Of a DNA stretch of 64,000 nt, positions 54,018-62,849 are shown piece after piece. Numbering within the stretch: the first letter of the stretch is position 1; each line of letters begins with the position of its first letter. Origin of the DNA: an uncultured Psychrobacter sp. (GTDB lineage Bacteria > Pseudomonadota > Gammaproteobacteria > Pseudomonadales > Moraxellaceae). The stretch lies in contig NZ_CANKZC010000005.1 in the NCBI RefSeq assembly GCF_947488565.1, positions 150,927-214,926 on the forward strand. The letters run 5' to 3'. The translations under genes were made by a program, and so were the position numbers. The notes beneath the pieces are model-generated. The model was not told the origin of the DNA. It saw nothing but the letters and a program-made list of their open reading frames with translations, and made no database searches.

Positions 54018-55418
54018 TTATAACTTAATAGGTCGTGCAGGTACATTTAAATTCAACTGTATTCGTGTTGATGGACCATCGTCTACTGACTGACTGTTTT
54101 GTACTTGCGCTTTGTTTTGCTGATTTAAGCGCTGTAACTGCTTGGTTAATTGACGCTCCCTTTGAGTCATAGACTCAACTGGCTGAATCCATGCATCTAT
54201 GTCTAAATAAGTGTCGTCACTCTCTAAGACAAACTCGATGCCCAGTACAATAATATGGTGTAGCTCAACGAGTGGCAAACGCAGGGCAACATCTTGTGCA
54301 ATTGCTTGTAGCCTTGGTTGGATAACCGCTCTACTCTGCGCGGTATCTTTGCCTTTTCCATAAAATATCATCACATAATGACGGCCCAAACTTGTATAAG
54401 AGTGCTGATGAATAACATACCCATTCTCCTTCATAGTAAGTGCGCGCTCAGGATGTTTATATAGGGTACGTATAAGCTCATGACGTGAAAATAAAGACTC
54501 ATCTAAGAGCTGTCGTTGCCATATAGTCTGTGCGTCTACCACCTTTTTATTGGTTGTAATAGACGGCTCGCTAGCCAAGCTAATGATTTGCCCACTAAGC
54601 TGTGACCACAATATAGACGCCTGTTTTTGGTGCTGCTGATAGGCATGCTGTAAACTCACGTCTTGTTGTTTTTGCGCCAAACTCATCGCGACCAAAGCCG
54701 AATTTGGCTTATCCTGCAAGCCATTTTTGATAAGCGCATTGTCTACACCTATAGCCTGCGCCAACAAAGTATCACTATGCATAAATTGGTTGATAATTGC
54801 TGTTTCAGTCTCAAAGCTCGCTACCCCGCTTATGAGCGATTGATTAATATGCGTTAAGTGAAAATCCAAAAATTGCCATAGATCACAAGGAGTCTGAACC
54901 CTTTCGATAGCTAGATACCAATCCTGACGACTAAATACTTGTAACAATTGCTCGTCTTTACCAACATCTGCTATCAGATGCTCCATAAAGTAACGCGCCC
55001 CAAAGCTATGATTGATAGACGTCGTCACCGATAGTCTCTTGTCTTCTTTAATACCATCATTATCTGATATTTGATGATCTACAAGTTGAACATCCAGTAC
55101 TAACACCTTGTGAGTCACAGTATTACTATCTTCATCACGCTGCACACTTTGCTTTTGCCATATCATTGCAGCTTTGACAATAGCGAGGCGTGCCGTTTCA
55201 ATATCAGCCGTACTACTCATGATAGATAGGGGCAACGACACTTCTAGTATGCGTAGCGCTCCTTTTGGCAACTTATAGGCATATTGACAGGCAGAATACT
55301 CTACATCTGCTGTTTGTGGTATAGACAAGCTCACAGTAGAAGGTGACAACTGTAGATAACAGTTTAGCGCTTCTAGGGCAAGAGGACGTTCAGATAAAGG
55401 TTTGATAGCGTCTGGCAC
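54018..55418 (-). CDS. 466-residue protein of unknown function
   Basis: No family recognised. Starts with a GTG behind AGAGTG. No signal peptide or membrane helices; mixed alpha/beta composition, many Gln, Ser and His. Residues about 195-310 look helical and Gln-rich (QQDVSLQHAYQQHQKQ). A late segment, VMIFYGKGKDTAQSRAVIQPRL, and hydrophobic LRLPLVELHHIIVLGIEFVL (about 380-415) are the most distinctive. The Gln/Asn/Arg-rich end after about 425 is probably disordered. It is convergent with the channel-like gene and stands alone. Confidence 0.7.
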   Translation of the reverse strand: MPDAIKPLSERPLALEALNCYLQLSPSTVSLSIPQTADVEYSACQYAYKLPKGALRILEVSLPLSIMSSTADIETARLAIVKAAMIWQKQSVQRDEDSNTVTHKVLVLDVQLVDHQISDNDGIKEDKRLSVTTSINHSFGARYFMEHLIADVGKDEQLLQVFSRQDWYLAIERVQTPCDLWQFLDFHLTHINQSLISGVASFETETAIINQFMHSDTLLAQAIGVDNALIKNGLQDKPNSALVAMSLAQKQQDVSLQHAYQQHQKQASILWSQLSGQIISLASEPSITTNKKVVDAQTIWQRQLLDESLFSRHELIRTLYKHPERALTMKENGYVIHQHSYTSLGRHYVMIFYGKGKDTAQSRAVIQPRLQAIAQDVALRLPLVELHHIIVLGIEFVLESDDTYLDIDAWIQPVESMTQRERQLTKQLQRLNQQNKAQVQNSQSVDDGPSTRIQLNLNVPARPIKL

Positions 55419-55725
55419 AATGCATCACTCTTATGGTTGAAAAATAGCATTCTTTTGAACAAGTATAATTGCGAGCTAATACGCAAAGTAAAAAATAACA
55501 GCGTGATAAATATCCATATAAAAAACCTTAACCATCGTAACACTCCTATACAAGAAGACTGTTATACATCGCAGCTTTGCTGTCGCTTTCAAAGCAGTGA
55601 CTTGTTATGATAATAATAAAGCAATACCATTTGAGGGTCGATTCATGGATGATAAACTGATCGAAACTCCCTTTGCCGGTTTTGCTTATATAGTTACTCT
55701 CTTATAATAACAAGGATTGAAGGCC
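55419..55725. other. Gap upstream of the SDR gene
   Basis: 307 bases. It holds a possible decayed hairpin repeat near 55556-55580 (GACTGTTATACAT is identical to the complement of the right stem of copy C) and a 20-codon frame (55645-55707). Confidence 0.45.
55645..55707 (+). CDS. Possible 20-residue leader peptide
   Basis: ATG at 55645, seven bases after GAGGG, encoding a 20-residue peptide (starts MDDKLIETPF, hydrophobic end) that stops 18 bases before the SDR ATG. It could be a translated leader, or chance. Confidence 0.3.
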   Translation: MDDKLIETPFAGFAYIVTLL

Positions 55726-56508
55726 ATGAAACGTTTTAAAGAAAAGACAGTTATCGTTACAGGAGCAGGGTCAGGTATTGGTCGTGCAACCGCTATTCGA
55801 TTTGCTCAAGAAGGTGCCAGTGTGGTCTTAGTAGGTCGTACTGCTGAAACTTTAGAAGAGACCGCAAAAGAGTTTCCCTTAGATCGTACATGGATTCATA
55901 GCGACAATTATCTTACAGTTACCTGTGATATTAGTGTACAAGACCAAGTACAAGAAATGATGAAAAGAGTCATAGAAAAGTTTGAAAAGATTGATGTATT
56001 GGTGAATAACGCTGGCAAGGCAACACAAGGTAAAATCACTGAGATGTCAGCTGAAGAGTGGAAATCTGCAATCGATGTCAACTTAAATGGTACGTTTTAT
56101 GTCTGTCAAGCTGCAATGCCGTATCTGATCAAGACGAAAGGCAATATCATCAATGTCTCATCGCTTTCAGGTATCGGAGGCGATTGGAACATGGCGGCCT
56201 ACAATGCGGCCAAAGCTGGCATTACCAATCTAACTCGTACGTTGGCTCTCGATCACGGTCCAGATGGGGTACGTGTCAATGCCGTTAATCCCAGCGTGAC
56301 GGAGACCAATATGACCAGTGCTATTCAAAACAACAAGGCCAAAACTGACAAATTTTTGGCCCGTTGCCCACTAGGACGTCTTGCCACTCCTGAGGATATT
56401 GCAGCAGCGATCACCTTTTTAGCAAGTGATGATGCCTCGATGATTACTGGTGTCAATCTGCCTGTTGACGGCGGTGTGAATGCTTCTAACGGACAACCAA
56501 ACTTCTAA
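55726..56508 (+). CDS. Short-chain dehydrogenase/reductase (SDR)
   Basis: 260 residues, one Rossmann domain. Cofactor motif TGAGSGIG (12-19), NNAG near residue 95, catalytic Ser in VSSLSGIGG, YNAAK (Tyr and Lys) and PVDGGVNASNG near the end. This is a classical SDR; VGRTAETLEE after beta-2 (Arg in place of Asp) suggests NADP(H). The substrate cannot be told. The ATG at 55726 has AAGGA nine bases ahead; a TTG at 55717 is less likely. It is monocistronic, with a terminator after it. Confidence 0.92.
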   Translation: MKRFKEKTVIVTGAGSGIGRATAIRFAQEGASVVLVGRTAETLEETAKEFPLDRTWIHSDNYLTVTCDISVQDQVQEMMKRVIEKFEKIDVLVNNAGKATQGKITEMSAEEWKSAIDVNLNGTFYVCQAAMPYLIKTKGNIINVSSLSGIGGDWNMAAYNAAKAGITNLTRTLALDHGPDGVRVNAVNPSVTETNMTSAIQNNKAKTDKFLARCPLGRLATPEDIAAAITFLASDDASMITGVNLPVDGGVNASNGQPNF

Positions 56509-56597
56509 ATATTAATAGCAAGACCCTCATCTCCGTTACATATTAATCATATTATTGTCAGCCTCAACGACAAGCTTAGATCACTACGGTTCAAAAT

Positions 56598-56635
56598 AAA
56601 AAAGCCTTCGATATTGAAATATCGGAGGTTTTTTG
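56598..56635. terminator. Terminator between the SDR and acyltransferase genes
   Basis: AAAGCCTTCGATAT pairs with ATATCGGAGGTTT (two wobbles) around a short loop, followed by T's. Serves the convergent genes on both sides. Confidence 0.8.
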
Positions 56636-56693
56636 GATATCAATACTTATAAGCGGGAAGTCCACCTCACAACGACCTACTTTAATAAAACTG

Positions 56694-57335
56694 TCAATCA
56701 TCTACGCTATTAACGTCTTGTAGTGGCTGCGACAAGCGCTCAGGATACCTTGGAACCACTCCCTGATATTGACTATAAATTTTTTGCAAATCTCCTGCAA
56801 TATCTCCAGTAGGATAAACCAAAGACATAAATCGTATCTCTTTGGTTTTATAATCCAGCGCTACTGGTAAGATTGGCACATTGGCCCCTACTGCCAAATA
56901 ATAAAATCCTGTTTTCCACTCTTTGGTATATTGACGCGTCCCTTCTGGAGATAACCCCAAAAATAAGGGTTCGCCAGTTTTAAACTTATCAATACTTGCC
57001 TGCAATACTGACCCTTTATTGCCACGATCAATAGGGATAATACCCATCCAACGTAGTAGCTGAGCAAGAACTGGTACCTTAAACAGAGTATGCTTGCCCA
57101 TGATACTAATTTTTAGATCTAGAGCAAATAAACTGGGTATTGCATAGACACCGTCGATATTAGATGTATGCGGAAGCGCCAATACCACTGCTTGCGGAAT
57201 ATTTGGGATCTCCCCGACCGTTCGCCAGCCAGCTGCTTTTAACATCGCTGATGCGATGATTGGCGCAACTTTATTACCACGTCTTGGAACCAGATGACCT
57301 AAGTGTTTTTTACTAAGTTTAGGGAATTTTGACAA
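56694..57335 (-). CDS. 1-acyl-glycerol-3-phosphate acyltransferase family protein
   Basis: 213 residues. The catalytic HX4D motif is HTSNID (56-61) and the substrate motif is LSPEGTRQ (about 128-135), both characteristic of PlsC-like acyltransferases. It has no N-terminal membrane helix of the usual length; a basic start (KLSKKHLGHLVPRRGNK) precedes a short amphipathic region. It is likely a phospholipid- or lipid-modifying acyltransferase bound to the inner face of the membrane. The family is broad; a peripheral role is as likely as central phospholipid synthesis. Confidence 0.85.
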   Translation of the reverse strand: MSKFPKLSKKHLGHLVPRRGNKVAPIIASAMLKAAGWRTVGEIPNIPQAVVLALPHTSNIDGVYAIPSLFALDLKISIMGKHTLFKVPVLAQLLRWMGIIPIDRGNKGSVLQASIDKFKTGEPLFLGLSPEGTRQYTKEWKTGFYYLAVGANVPILPVALDYKTKEIRFMSLVYPTGDIAGDLQKIYSQYQGVVPRYPERLSQPLQDVNSVDD

Positions 57336-57486
57336 TGTATTAAGGCCTATAAAGTAAAAACGAATACTAGCCTTAAATAAATACGACTAAATCGTCTTTT
57401 GCAAAATTTCAGCATTTTATAAATTATAAAATACTATTCAAACCAAACGACTCCTCTCCTCAAAGACTGTGACTCTCTCTATGGCG

Positions 57487-59376
57487 CTATACTGAAATAT
57501 CAGCTAGGTTACCTTTGTCCTCAAGCCACGACTTACGGTCAGCCGCTCGTTTTTTGGCGAGTAACATATCCATCATACTACTGGTTAGTACGATGTCATC
57601 CATATCCAACTGAACCAAACGCCGAGTATCACGGTTCATCGTGGTTTCACGCAATTGCTCTGCACTCATCTCACCAAGCCCTTTAAAACGTGTGATCTGC
57701 GCTTTTTTATTGCCAGGCACATTGGCCAAGATATGAGCAAGTTCAGGTTCATCTAGTGCATAATGGACTTCTTTACCCACGTCGACTCGGTATAAAGGTG
57801 GCATCGCGACAAATAAATGTCCTGCATCAACGAGCGCAGGGAAATGTTTGACAAACAAAGCACAAATCAACGTTGCAATATGTAGGCCATCAGAGTCTGC
57901 ATCGGCTAAAATGCATATTTTGTCATATCGTAGCTCAGAGAGGTCATCAGAGGCAGGATCGACACCGATAGCAATAGCGATATCATGAATCTCTTGACTC
58001 GAGAGTACCGTATCTGATGACACCTCCCACGTGTTCAAAATCTTACCTCGCAGCGGCAATATCGCTTGATAATGACGATCGCGCGCTTGCTTGGCTGAGC
58101 CGCCAGCCGAATCCCCTTCTACCAAGAATAGCTCGGCACCATCACGCAAATCTCCACGACAATCTGCTAATTTGCCGGGTAATGCTGGACCTTGAGTAAT
58201 TTTTTTACGGGCGACTTTCTTGGCAGACTTTAAGCGCCGCCCTGCTTTATTAATAGCCAATTCCGCAATTTGCGTACCCATATCAGCATGCTGATTGAGC
58301 CATAAACTAAAAGCATCTTTTGCAAGCGTCTGCACCGCACCAGCGGCTTCGCGGCTAGAGAGTCGCTCTTTGGTTTGCCCAGAGAACTGCGGCTCTGAGA
58401 ATTTGAGCGATAGGATGTAGTTGACCCCATCCCATACGTCTTCTGCCGTAAGTTTCACACTGCGTGGCAATAAATTGTGAATGTCACAAAACTCGCGCAA
58501 GGCTTCCAAAATACCGGTACGCAGTCCGTTAACGTGGGTACCACCTTGCGCGGTTGGAATCAAGTTCACGTAACTTTCTTGAATCGGTGTGCCGCCTTCA
58601 GGCAGCCAAGACAGTGCAAAGGTAATGCCTGCGCGCTCGCCTGCTTTTGCCTCATGATTATAATAAAATGGCGCGGGTGGTAACGTCTCCAGTCCATCTA
58701 GCTGCTCACTGAGGTACTCCACCACCCCATCGGTAAACTGCCAAACGACTTTTTCGTTATTGATATCATCAACGAACTCAATCGTTAGACCAGCGGCCAA
58801 CACAGCTTTGGCTTTTAGATTGTGCTTAAGCTGTTTGACATTGAACTTGGGCGTATCAAAAAAACTCCCATCCGCCCAAAAACGCACTCGAGTACCACGT
58901 TTGCGTTTATTAGAACTGACAGACTCAGTAAGCTTTGTGACTGGCGCACCATTTTCAAACGCCATATCGAACTGGGTACTGTCTCGCCATACCGTTACTT
59001 CAACTCGCGTCGATAGTGCATTGACGACAGAGATGCCAACGCCATGCAAACCACCCGATACTTCATAATTAGAGGTCGAAAATTTACCACCAGCATGCAG
59101 ACGCGTCAAGATAAGCTCTATACCTGATTGACCAAACTCAGGATGGATATCAGTTGGCATCCCGCGACCATCATCTTCAACGGACAACGAGCCATCATTA
59201 TGCAATTGAACCTTTATGATTTTAGTATAACCAGCCAACGCTTCATCAACGGAATTATCAATGACTTCTTGTGCCAGATGATTGGGACGGGTGGTGTCGG
59301 TATACATACCCGGACGACGACGTACTGGCTCAAGACCTTCTAATACTTCTAACGATTGCGCATTATATTGACTCAA
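57487..59376 (-). CDS. parE: DNA topoisomerase IV subunit B, ParE
   Basis: 629 residues. GHKL ATPase start (LEGLEPVRRRPGMY, EVIDNSVDEALAG, DDGRGMPTDIHP, GGLHGVGISVVNAL), transducer domain, then the Toprim domain with EGDSAGGSAKQARDR and DADSDGLHI, and the conserved FKGLGEMSAEQLRETT. Length matches ParE (630 in E. coli) and not GyrB (about 800). It decatenates daughter chromosomes with ParC. In E. coli parE follows yqiA, as here (the YqiA-like gene lies 125 bases upstream). Confidence 0.96.
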   Translation of the reverse strand: MSQYNAQSLEVLEGLEPVRRRPGMYTDTTRPNHLAQEVIDNSVDEALAGYTKIIKVQLHNDGSLSVEDDGRGMPTDIHPEFGQSGIELILTRLHAGGKFSTSNYEVSGGLHGVGISVVNALSTRVEVTVWRDSTQFDMAFENGAPVTKLTESVSSNKRKRGTRVRFWADGSFFDTPKFNVKQLKHNLKAKAVLAAGLTIEFVDDINNEKVVWQFTDGVVEYLSEQLDGLETLPPAPFYYNHEAKAGERAGITFALSWLPEGGTPIQESYVNLIPTAQGGTHVNGLRTGILEALREFCDIHNLLPRSVKLTAEDVWDGVNYILSLKFSEPQFSGQTKERLSSREAAGAVQTLAKDAFSLWLNQHADMGTQIAELAINKAGRRLKSAKKVARKKITQGPALPGKLADCRGDLRDGAELFLVEGDSAGGSAKQARDRHYQAILPLRGKILNTWEVSSDTVLSSQEIHDIAIAIGVDPASDDLSELRYDKICILADADSDGLHIATLICALFVKHFPALVDAGHLFVAMPPLYRVDVGKEVHYALDEPELAHILANVPGNKKAQITRFKGLGEMSAEQLRETTMNRDTRRLVQLDMDDIVLTSSMMDMLLAKKRAADRKSWLEDKGNLADISV

Positions 59377-59501
59377 AATGCCTTCCTTTATTATTCACAT
59401 ATCATTGTTTCTATCCAACCATTATAACCAAAAATGGCGCTCTTTACGTCAATCGTCAGTAGCTTACGTCAGATAATGTCGTCTCTATAAGCTAACTTGG
59501 C

Positions 59502-60125
59502 TCAGACTAACTGTCGTACCATTTCGATAACTTTAGGCAAATGCTCAGCAAAATCACTAAACCTATGATCGCCGCCTTCTTGTATAGTAACAGTCGCACC
59601 TTGCTGCTGGTAAAACGCTGCTGATAAATTGGCATCCAGTAATTCATCGTCTTTTTTGAGCATGACAGTGACCTGACTTGGATTGGCAACTGACAATAAT
59701 TGATGATGAGCAAACCACTGTAAGTCTGCCTTTGTCATCGCCCAGCCACCAGGAGTGGTATAAAGCGTCTCGTCCTTATTGTCATCCATTTTTAAAGTAT
59801 CAGCGTTTTTATCGTCTTCAAAACGCTGTAAAGTAATATGCGGCTGTGTGCTAGGGTTTAATAATAAAATAGGACAACCAGTATGATTGCTGACGAGCGT
59901 TGAAAAATATCCGCCCAATGAGCTGCCTACCAAGACGGTTTTGGCGTCCTTGCTAAGTTTACTGACTAAGTCCATTAAATAACTAAACACTTGCTCTGGC
60001 GACTGATTTAAATCAGGACGATGTACTTTGATATCAGGACAATGCTGTTGGCAATATTTCTCTAATAAAAGCCCTTTAGTAGAATTGGCATCGCTATCTA
60101 GACCATGCACGTACACAATATTCAT
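59502..60125 (-). CDS. YqiA-like alpha/beta-hydrolase
   Basis: 207 residues. It has a compact alpha/beta-hydrolase fold: YVHGLDSDANSTKG, the nucleophile elbow VGSSLGGYFST, LLNPSTQPHITL, and a late EGGDHRFSDF that supplies the catalytic His. This matches the YqiA/YcfP family of esterases, known to hydrolyse acyl-CoA or short esters. The ATG at 60125 is chosen over one four codons upstream because the family begins with this strand. It is upstream of parE on the same strand, as in E. coli. Confidence 0.88.
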   Translation of the reverse strand: MNIVYVHGLDSDANSTKGLLLEKYCQQHCPDIKVHRPDLNQSPEQVFSYLMDLVSKLSKDAKTVLVGSSLGGYFSTLVSNHTGCPILLLNPSTQPHITLQRFEDDKNADTLKMDDNKDETLYTTPGGWAMTKADLQWFAHHQLLSVANPSQVTVMLKKDDELLDANLSAAFYQQQGATVTIQEGGDHRFSDFAEHLPKVIEMVRQLV

Positions 60126-60298
60126 ATGCAATCTCATCTTTGTAATTGGTTATACTATAAAAATTGATAGATAACGAGCATAACACCAGTCATATAGCGA
60201 TAATAGTGCTAAAAACGCGAATCTATAGTCAAATCCAATTAGCATGAATACTGACTTAAAATAGGTTATTCAAATCAAAAAAGAGACAAGGAGACGTC

Positions 60299-60559
60299 AT
60301 GAGTGAGCAGATTGAACTGTTTGATATTGACAATCCTTGTATTGGGGTTTGTACCAGTAATAAAAAAGGCTATTGCTTCGGCTGTCTACGCAGTCGTACT
60401 GAACGTCAATTATGGTTAAGTATGAACACCGAACAGCGTCGTGAGGTGCTAAGACTAATCGTAGGACGCAAACAGCGTATTGAGCAAATGCGCCAACGTA
60501 AAGGGCAGCAATTGGACTTCGATTTTGAAGAAGTCATTGAGATGGGTGATTTGTTTTAA
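60299..60559 (+). CDS. DUF1289 domain-containing protein
   Basis: 86 residues. The CIGVC ... CFGC pattern (about 14-32), then LRSRTERQLWLSM, is the DUF1289 (YdhL-like) zinc-like motif. The C-terminal half is a charged helix (KQRIEQMRQRKGQQ) and an acidic end. The family function is unknown. AAGGAG precedes the ATG. A decayed second copy of its 3' part lies 1330 bases downstream (see 61692). Confidence 0.88.
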   Translation: MSEQIELFDIDNPCIGVCTSNKKGYCFGCLRSRTERQLWLSMNTEQRREVLRLIVGRKQRIEQMRQRKGQQLDFDFEEVIEMGDLF

Positions 60560-60721
60560 TTAGAACATATAGTTATTAAAATAAACTTAATAATAGATAT
60601 TATCAATATAACAATTCTACATAGTAATATTGAATTTTGTCCTGCTAACCTCGAAATATATAAGTGAAGATTGATAAAACTTAATGATTATCAACGGTTA
60701 TTAAAAAAGCAGGAAAAAATA

Positions 60722-61615
60722 ATGGATAATACTATAGCGAATAGCGTAAAAGATACCGTCACCCAGTCACGTCAAATTGAACAGCTTTTTGCTGGGGTAG
60801 ATACCCAAGACGGCGCTGGCGTTAAACTCACTCGCGTACTCACCCAGCAGCTGCAAGATCGCCTCGACCCGTATCTGATGCTCGATAACTTCAAAAGCGA
60901 CAATCCCGACGATTATGTCGCCGGATTCCCAAACCATCCACATCGTGGCTTTGAAACCATTACCTATATGATTACGGGTCGTATGCGTCACCGTGACAGC
61001 GCGGGTAACGAAGGACTATTGCAAAATGGCGGCGTGCAGTGGATGACGGCGGCTAGCGGTGTCATCCATTCAGAGCTACCGGAACAAGAAGATGGCGTGA
61101 TGGAAGGTTTTCAGCTGTGGCTCAATCTACCTGCTAAAGACAAAATGAACGATCCTTGGTATAAAGACTTCCAAAGTGATGATTTGCCTAAACACACCAC
61201 GGAAGATGGTGTTGACGTCACGGTAATCGCAGGTACATCACACGGCGTAGAAGGTGCAGTCACCCGCGACATCACTGAGCCGACGTATTTGGATATCCAT
61301 TTACCAGCAGGCACGAGCTTTAGCCAAGCGATTCCGGCTGATCACAATGCGTTTGTCTTTGTCTATCGTGGAACAGTAGATATCGAAGGCGAAACCGTGC
61401 CGGCTAAGAACATGGCTATCTTGAAAAATGATGACAATACGGATGGTGTTACCATTACCGCCGATAGTAGTGAGGATACCAAAGTGATCTTAATCACCGG
61501 ACGCCCACTACGTGAGCCGATTGTGCAATACGGTCCATTTGTGATGAACAGTCAGCAAGAAATCATGCAAGCGGTCACTGATTTTCAAAGTGGTAAATTT
61601 GGTGAAGGTGCTTAG
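60722..61615 (+). CDS. Pirin family protein
   Basis: 297 residues. The bicupin fold carries the metal-binding set NHPHRGFETITYMITG (His pair, Glu), then HSELPEQ (His, Glu) in the N-terminal cupin. Bacterial pirins include quercetinase activity and roles in stress or metabolism. The C-terminal cupin lacks these. The ATG at 60722 follows AGGA; an upstream TTG at 60671 gives 17 extra residues of poor quality. It is followed by a terminator at 61653. Confidence 0.92.
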   Translation: MDNTIANSVKDTVTQSRQIEQLFAGVDTQDGAGVKLTRVLTQQLQDRLDPYLMLDNFKSDNPDDYVAGFPNHPHRGFETITYMITGRMRHRDSAGNEGLLQNGGVQWMTAASGVIHSELPEQEDGVMEGFQLWLNLPAKDKMNDPWYKDFQSDDLPKHTTEDGVDVTVIAGTSHGVEGAVTRDITEPTYLDIHLPAGTSFSQAIPADHNAFVFVYRGTVDIEGETVPAKNMAILKNDDNTDGVTITADSSEDTKVILITGRPLREPIVQYGPFVMNSQQEIMQAVTDFQSGKFGEGA

Positions 61616-61652
61616 TTGTTAGCCTAGCTTTTTGAATAATTCATTTAATATT

Positions 61653-61687
61653 AAAGCCCGTATTATTTGTTAATATGGGCTTTTTTT
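61653..61687 (+). terminator. Intrinsic terminator after the pirin gene
   Basis: A 13-base-pair stem (AAAGCCCGTATTA with TAATATGGGCTTT, one wobble), five-base loop and seven T's. Confidence 0.9.
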
Positions 61688-61691
61688 GTGG

Positions 61692-61889
61692 AAAAAAGGC
61701 TATTATTATAACTATTTACGAAGCTTTCCTGAACATAAATTAAGGTTTAGTATGAACTTCGAACAGCACTGAGAGGTCTTAAAGCTAATCGTAGGCCGTA
61801 AGCTGCGTATTGAGCAAATGCGCCTGCTTAAAGGGTAGCAATTAGGATTTGATTTTGAGGAAGTGATTGAGGTTTGAGGGTTGTTTTAA
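61692..61889 (+). pseudogene. Decayed second copy of the DUF1289 gene (3' part)
   Basis: From 61692 to the TAA at 61887-61889 the sequence aligns with 60362-60559 at a constant offset of 1330 bases, without a single gap. Over the last 140 bases about 110 match by hand count. In the frame of the parent gene there are three stops (TGA, TAG, TGA), so it cannot encode the protein. The left end begins immediately after the pirin terminator, at AAAAAAGGCTATT. The N-terminal Cys motif is missing or lost. Confidence 0.85.
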
Positions 61890-61938
61890 GAGATTGAGGT
61901 TACGAGCTAGATAATAAATAAATTTAAGTTATGAGTTT

Positions 61939-62718
61939 TTAATCTATCCGGTTATAGTTTGCTTGATTCACCCGAAGTTCATTTTCTTTAGGTTCTACAC
62001 CGTTCTCAATAATATCAATTTTAATAATATATTTTGCTAAACCGAATTTATCTAAGAAACCTGTAGCAACTTTTTTAGATGTTTCATCAAACTCTAAATC
62101 CAAACCATTAAAGTAACGCTTTGCAAGCTGTAATGACAATGGTGTACCATAGCGATAAAGCAATGTATCTTTACCACCTGTTTCTAGAGCTAAGTTAAGA
62201 GGTACACATATAGCTCTAGTTACCGCAGAAAACGAGATTTGAGAACCTCTATGATAAGGGTAATACCCTAACACTTCTTGATACGAAGAACCTAACACAA
62301 AGTTTGTAATTTCTTCATAATCATAAAGCAAGTACTGAGAACGAGGAGCGTTCTTCAATATTTTTCTAGCTTGGGGTATTTTCATTGCACTGAAGGATGT
62401 TTTTCTCCAGTCACGCTTTTTTGCTTCAAGAAATGCAGCTCCATGAAGATCAGTGCCATCCTTATAATTAATATTTACAACTAAAGCAATATCACCAAAA
62501 TTATTTTCAAAAGTTCCCTTAAGCTTATATAGCTGCCAGTCTATTTTGTTCTTTCTATCGTTACTAGTAAAATACATACCATCTAGTTCACTTCTCAAGT
62601 CAGAAAGTAATTTTAGAGTAATGAAGTCTTCATCCCATTCGTGACCTGTTAGTTTGCTAATAGAGTTTCGAATAGTATTCTCTATTCGGCTTGTAAGTTC
62701 ATCTAAACTAGATTCCAT
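61939..62718 (-). CDS. Putative PD-(D/E)XK-fold nuclease-like protein
   Basis: 259 residues; no named family. The N-terminal 65 residues are helical. The centre has NFGDIALVVNI (Asp76) on one predicted strand and GAAFLEAKKRD (Glu98, Lys100) on the next: the D ... ExK spacing and strand-strand layout are those of PD-(D/E)XK nucleases, and LEAKKRD is the usual ExK strand ending. The C-terminal half is beta/alpha mixed (LLYDYEEI, VPLNLALETGG). It is downstream of a TIR-domain gene with a 131-base gap on the same strand, and could be the nuclease effector or partner of a defence module. Activity is inferred, not known. Confidence 0.55.
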   Translation of the reverse strand: MESSLDELTSRIENTIRNSISKLTGHEWDEDFITLKLLSDLRSELDGMYFTSNDRKNKIDWQLYKLKGTFENNFGDIALVVNINYKDGTDLHGAAFLEAKKRDWRKTSFSAMKIPQARKILKNAPRSQYLLYDYEEITNFVLGSSYQEVLGYYPYHRGSQISFSAVTRAICVPLNLALETGGKDTLLYRYGTPLSLQLAKRYFNGLDLEFDETSKKVATGFLDKFGLAKYIIKIDIIENGVEPKENELRVNQANYNRID

Positions 62719-62849
62719 TTGATGTCTCTATTTAAAGTATGATACAGAGTAAACTGTATTTTGATTAGTTTTTAATTCTGTATTATATGAATAAACTATA
62801 CGCAAAGCAGATTAGTATCTAATTAATTAGCTATCACGCATAGTTAGTC

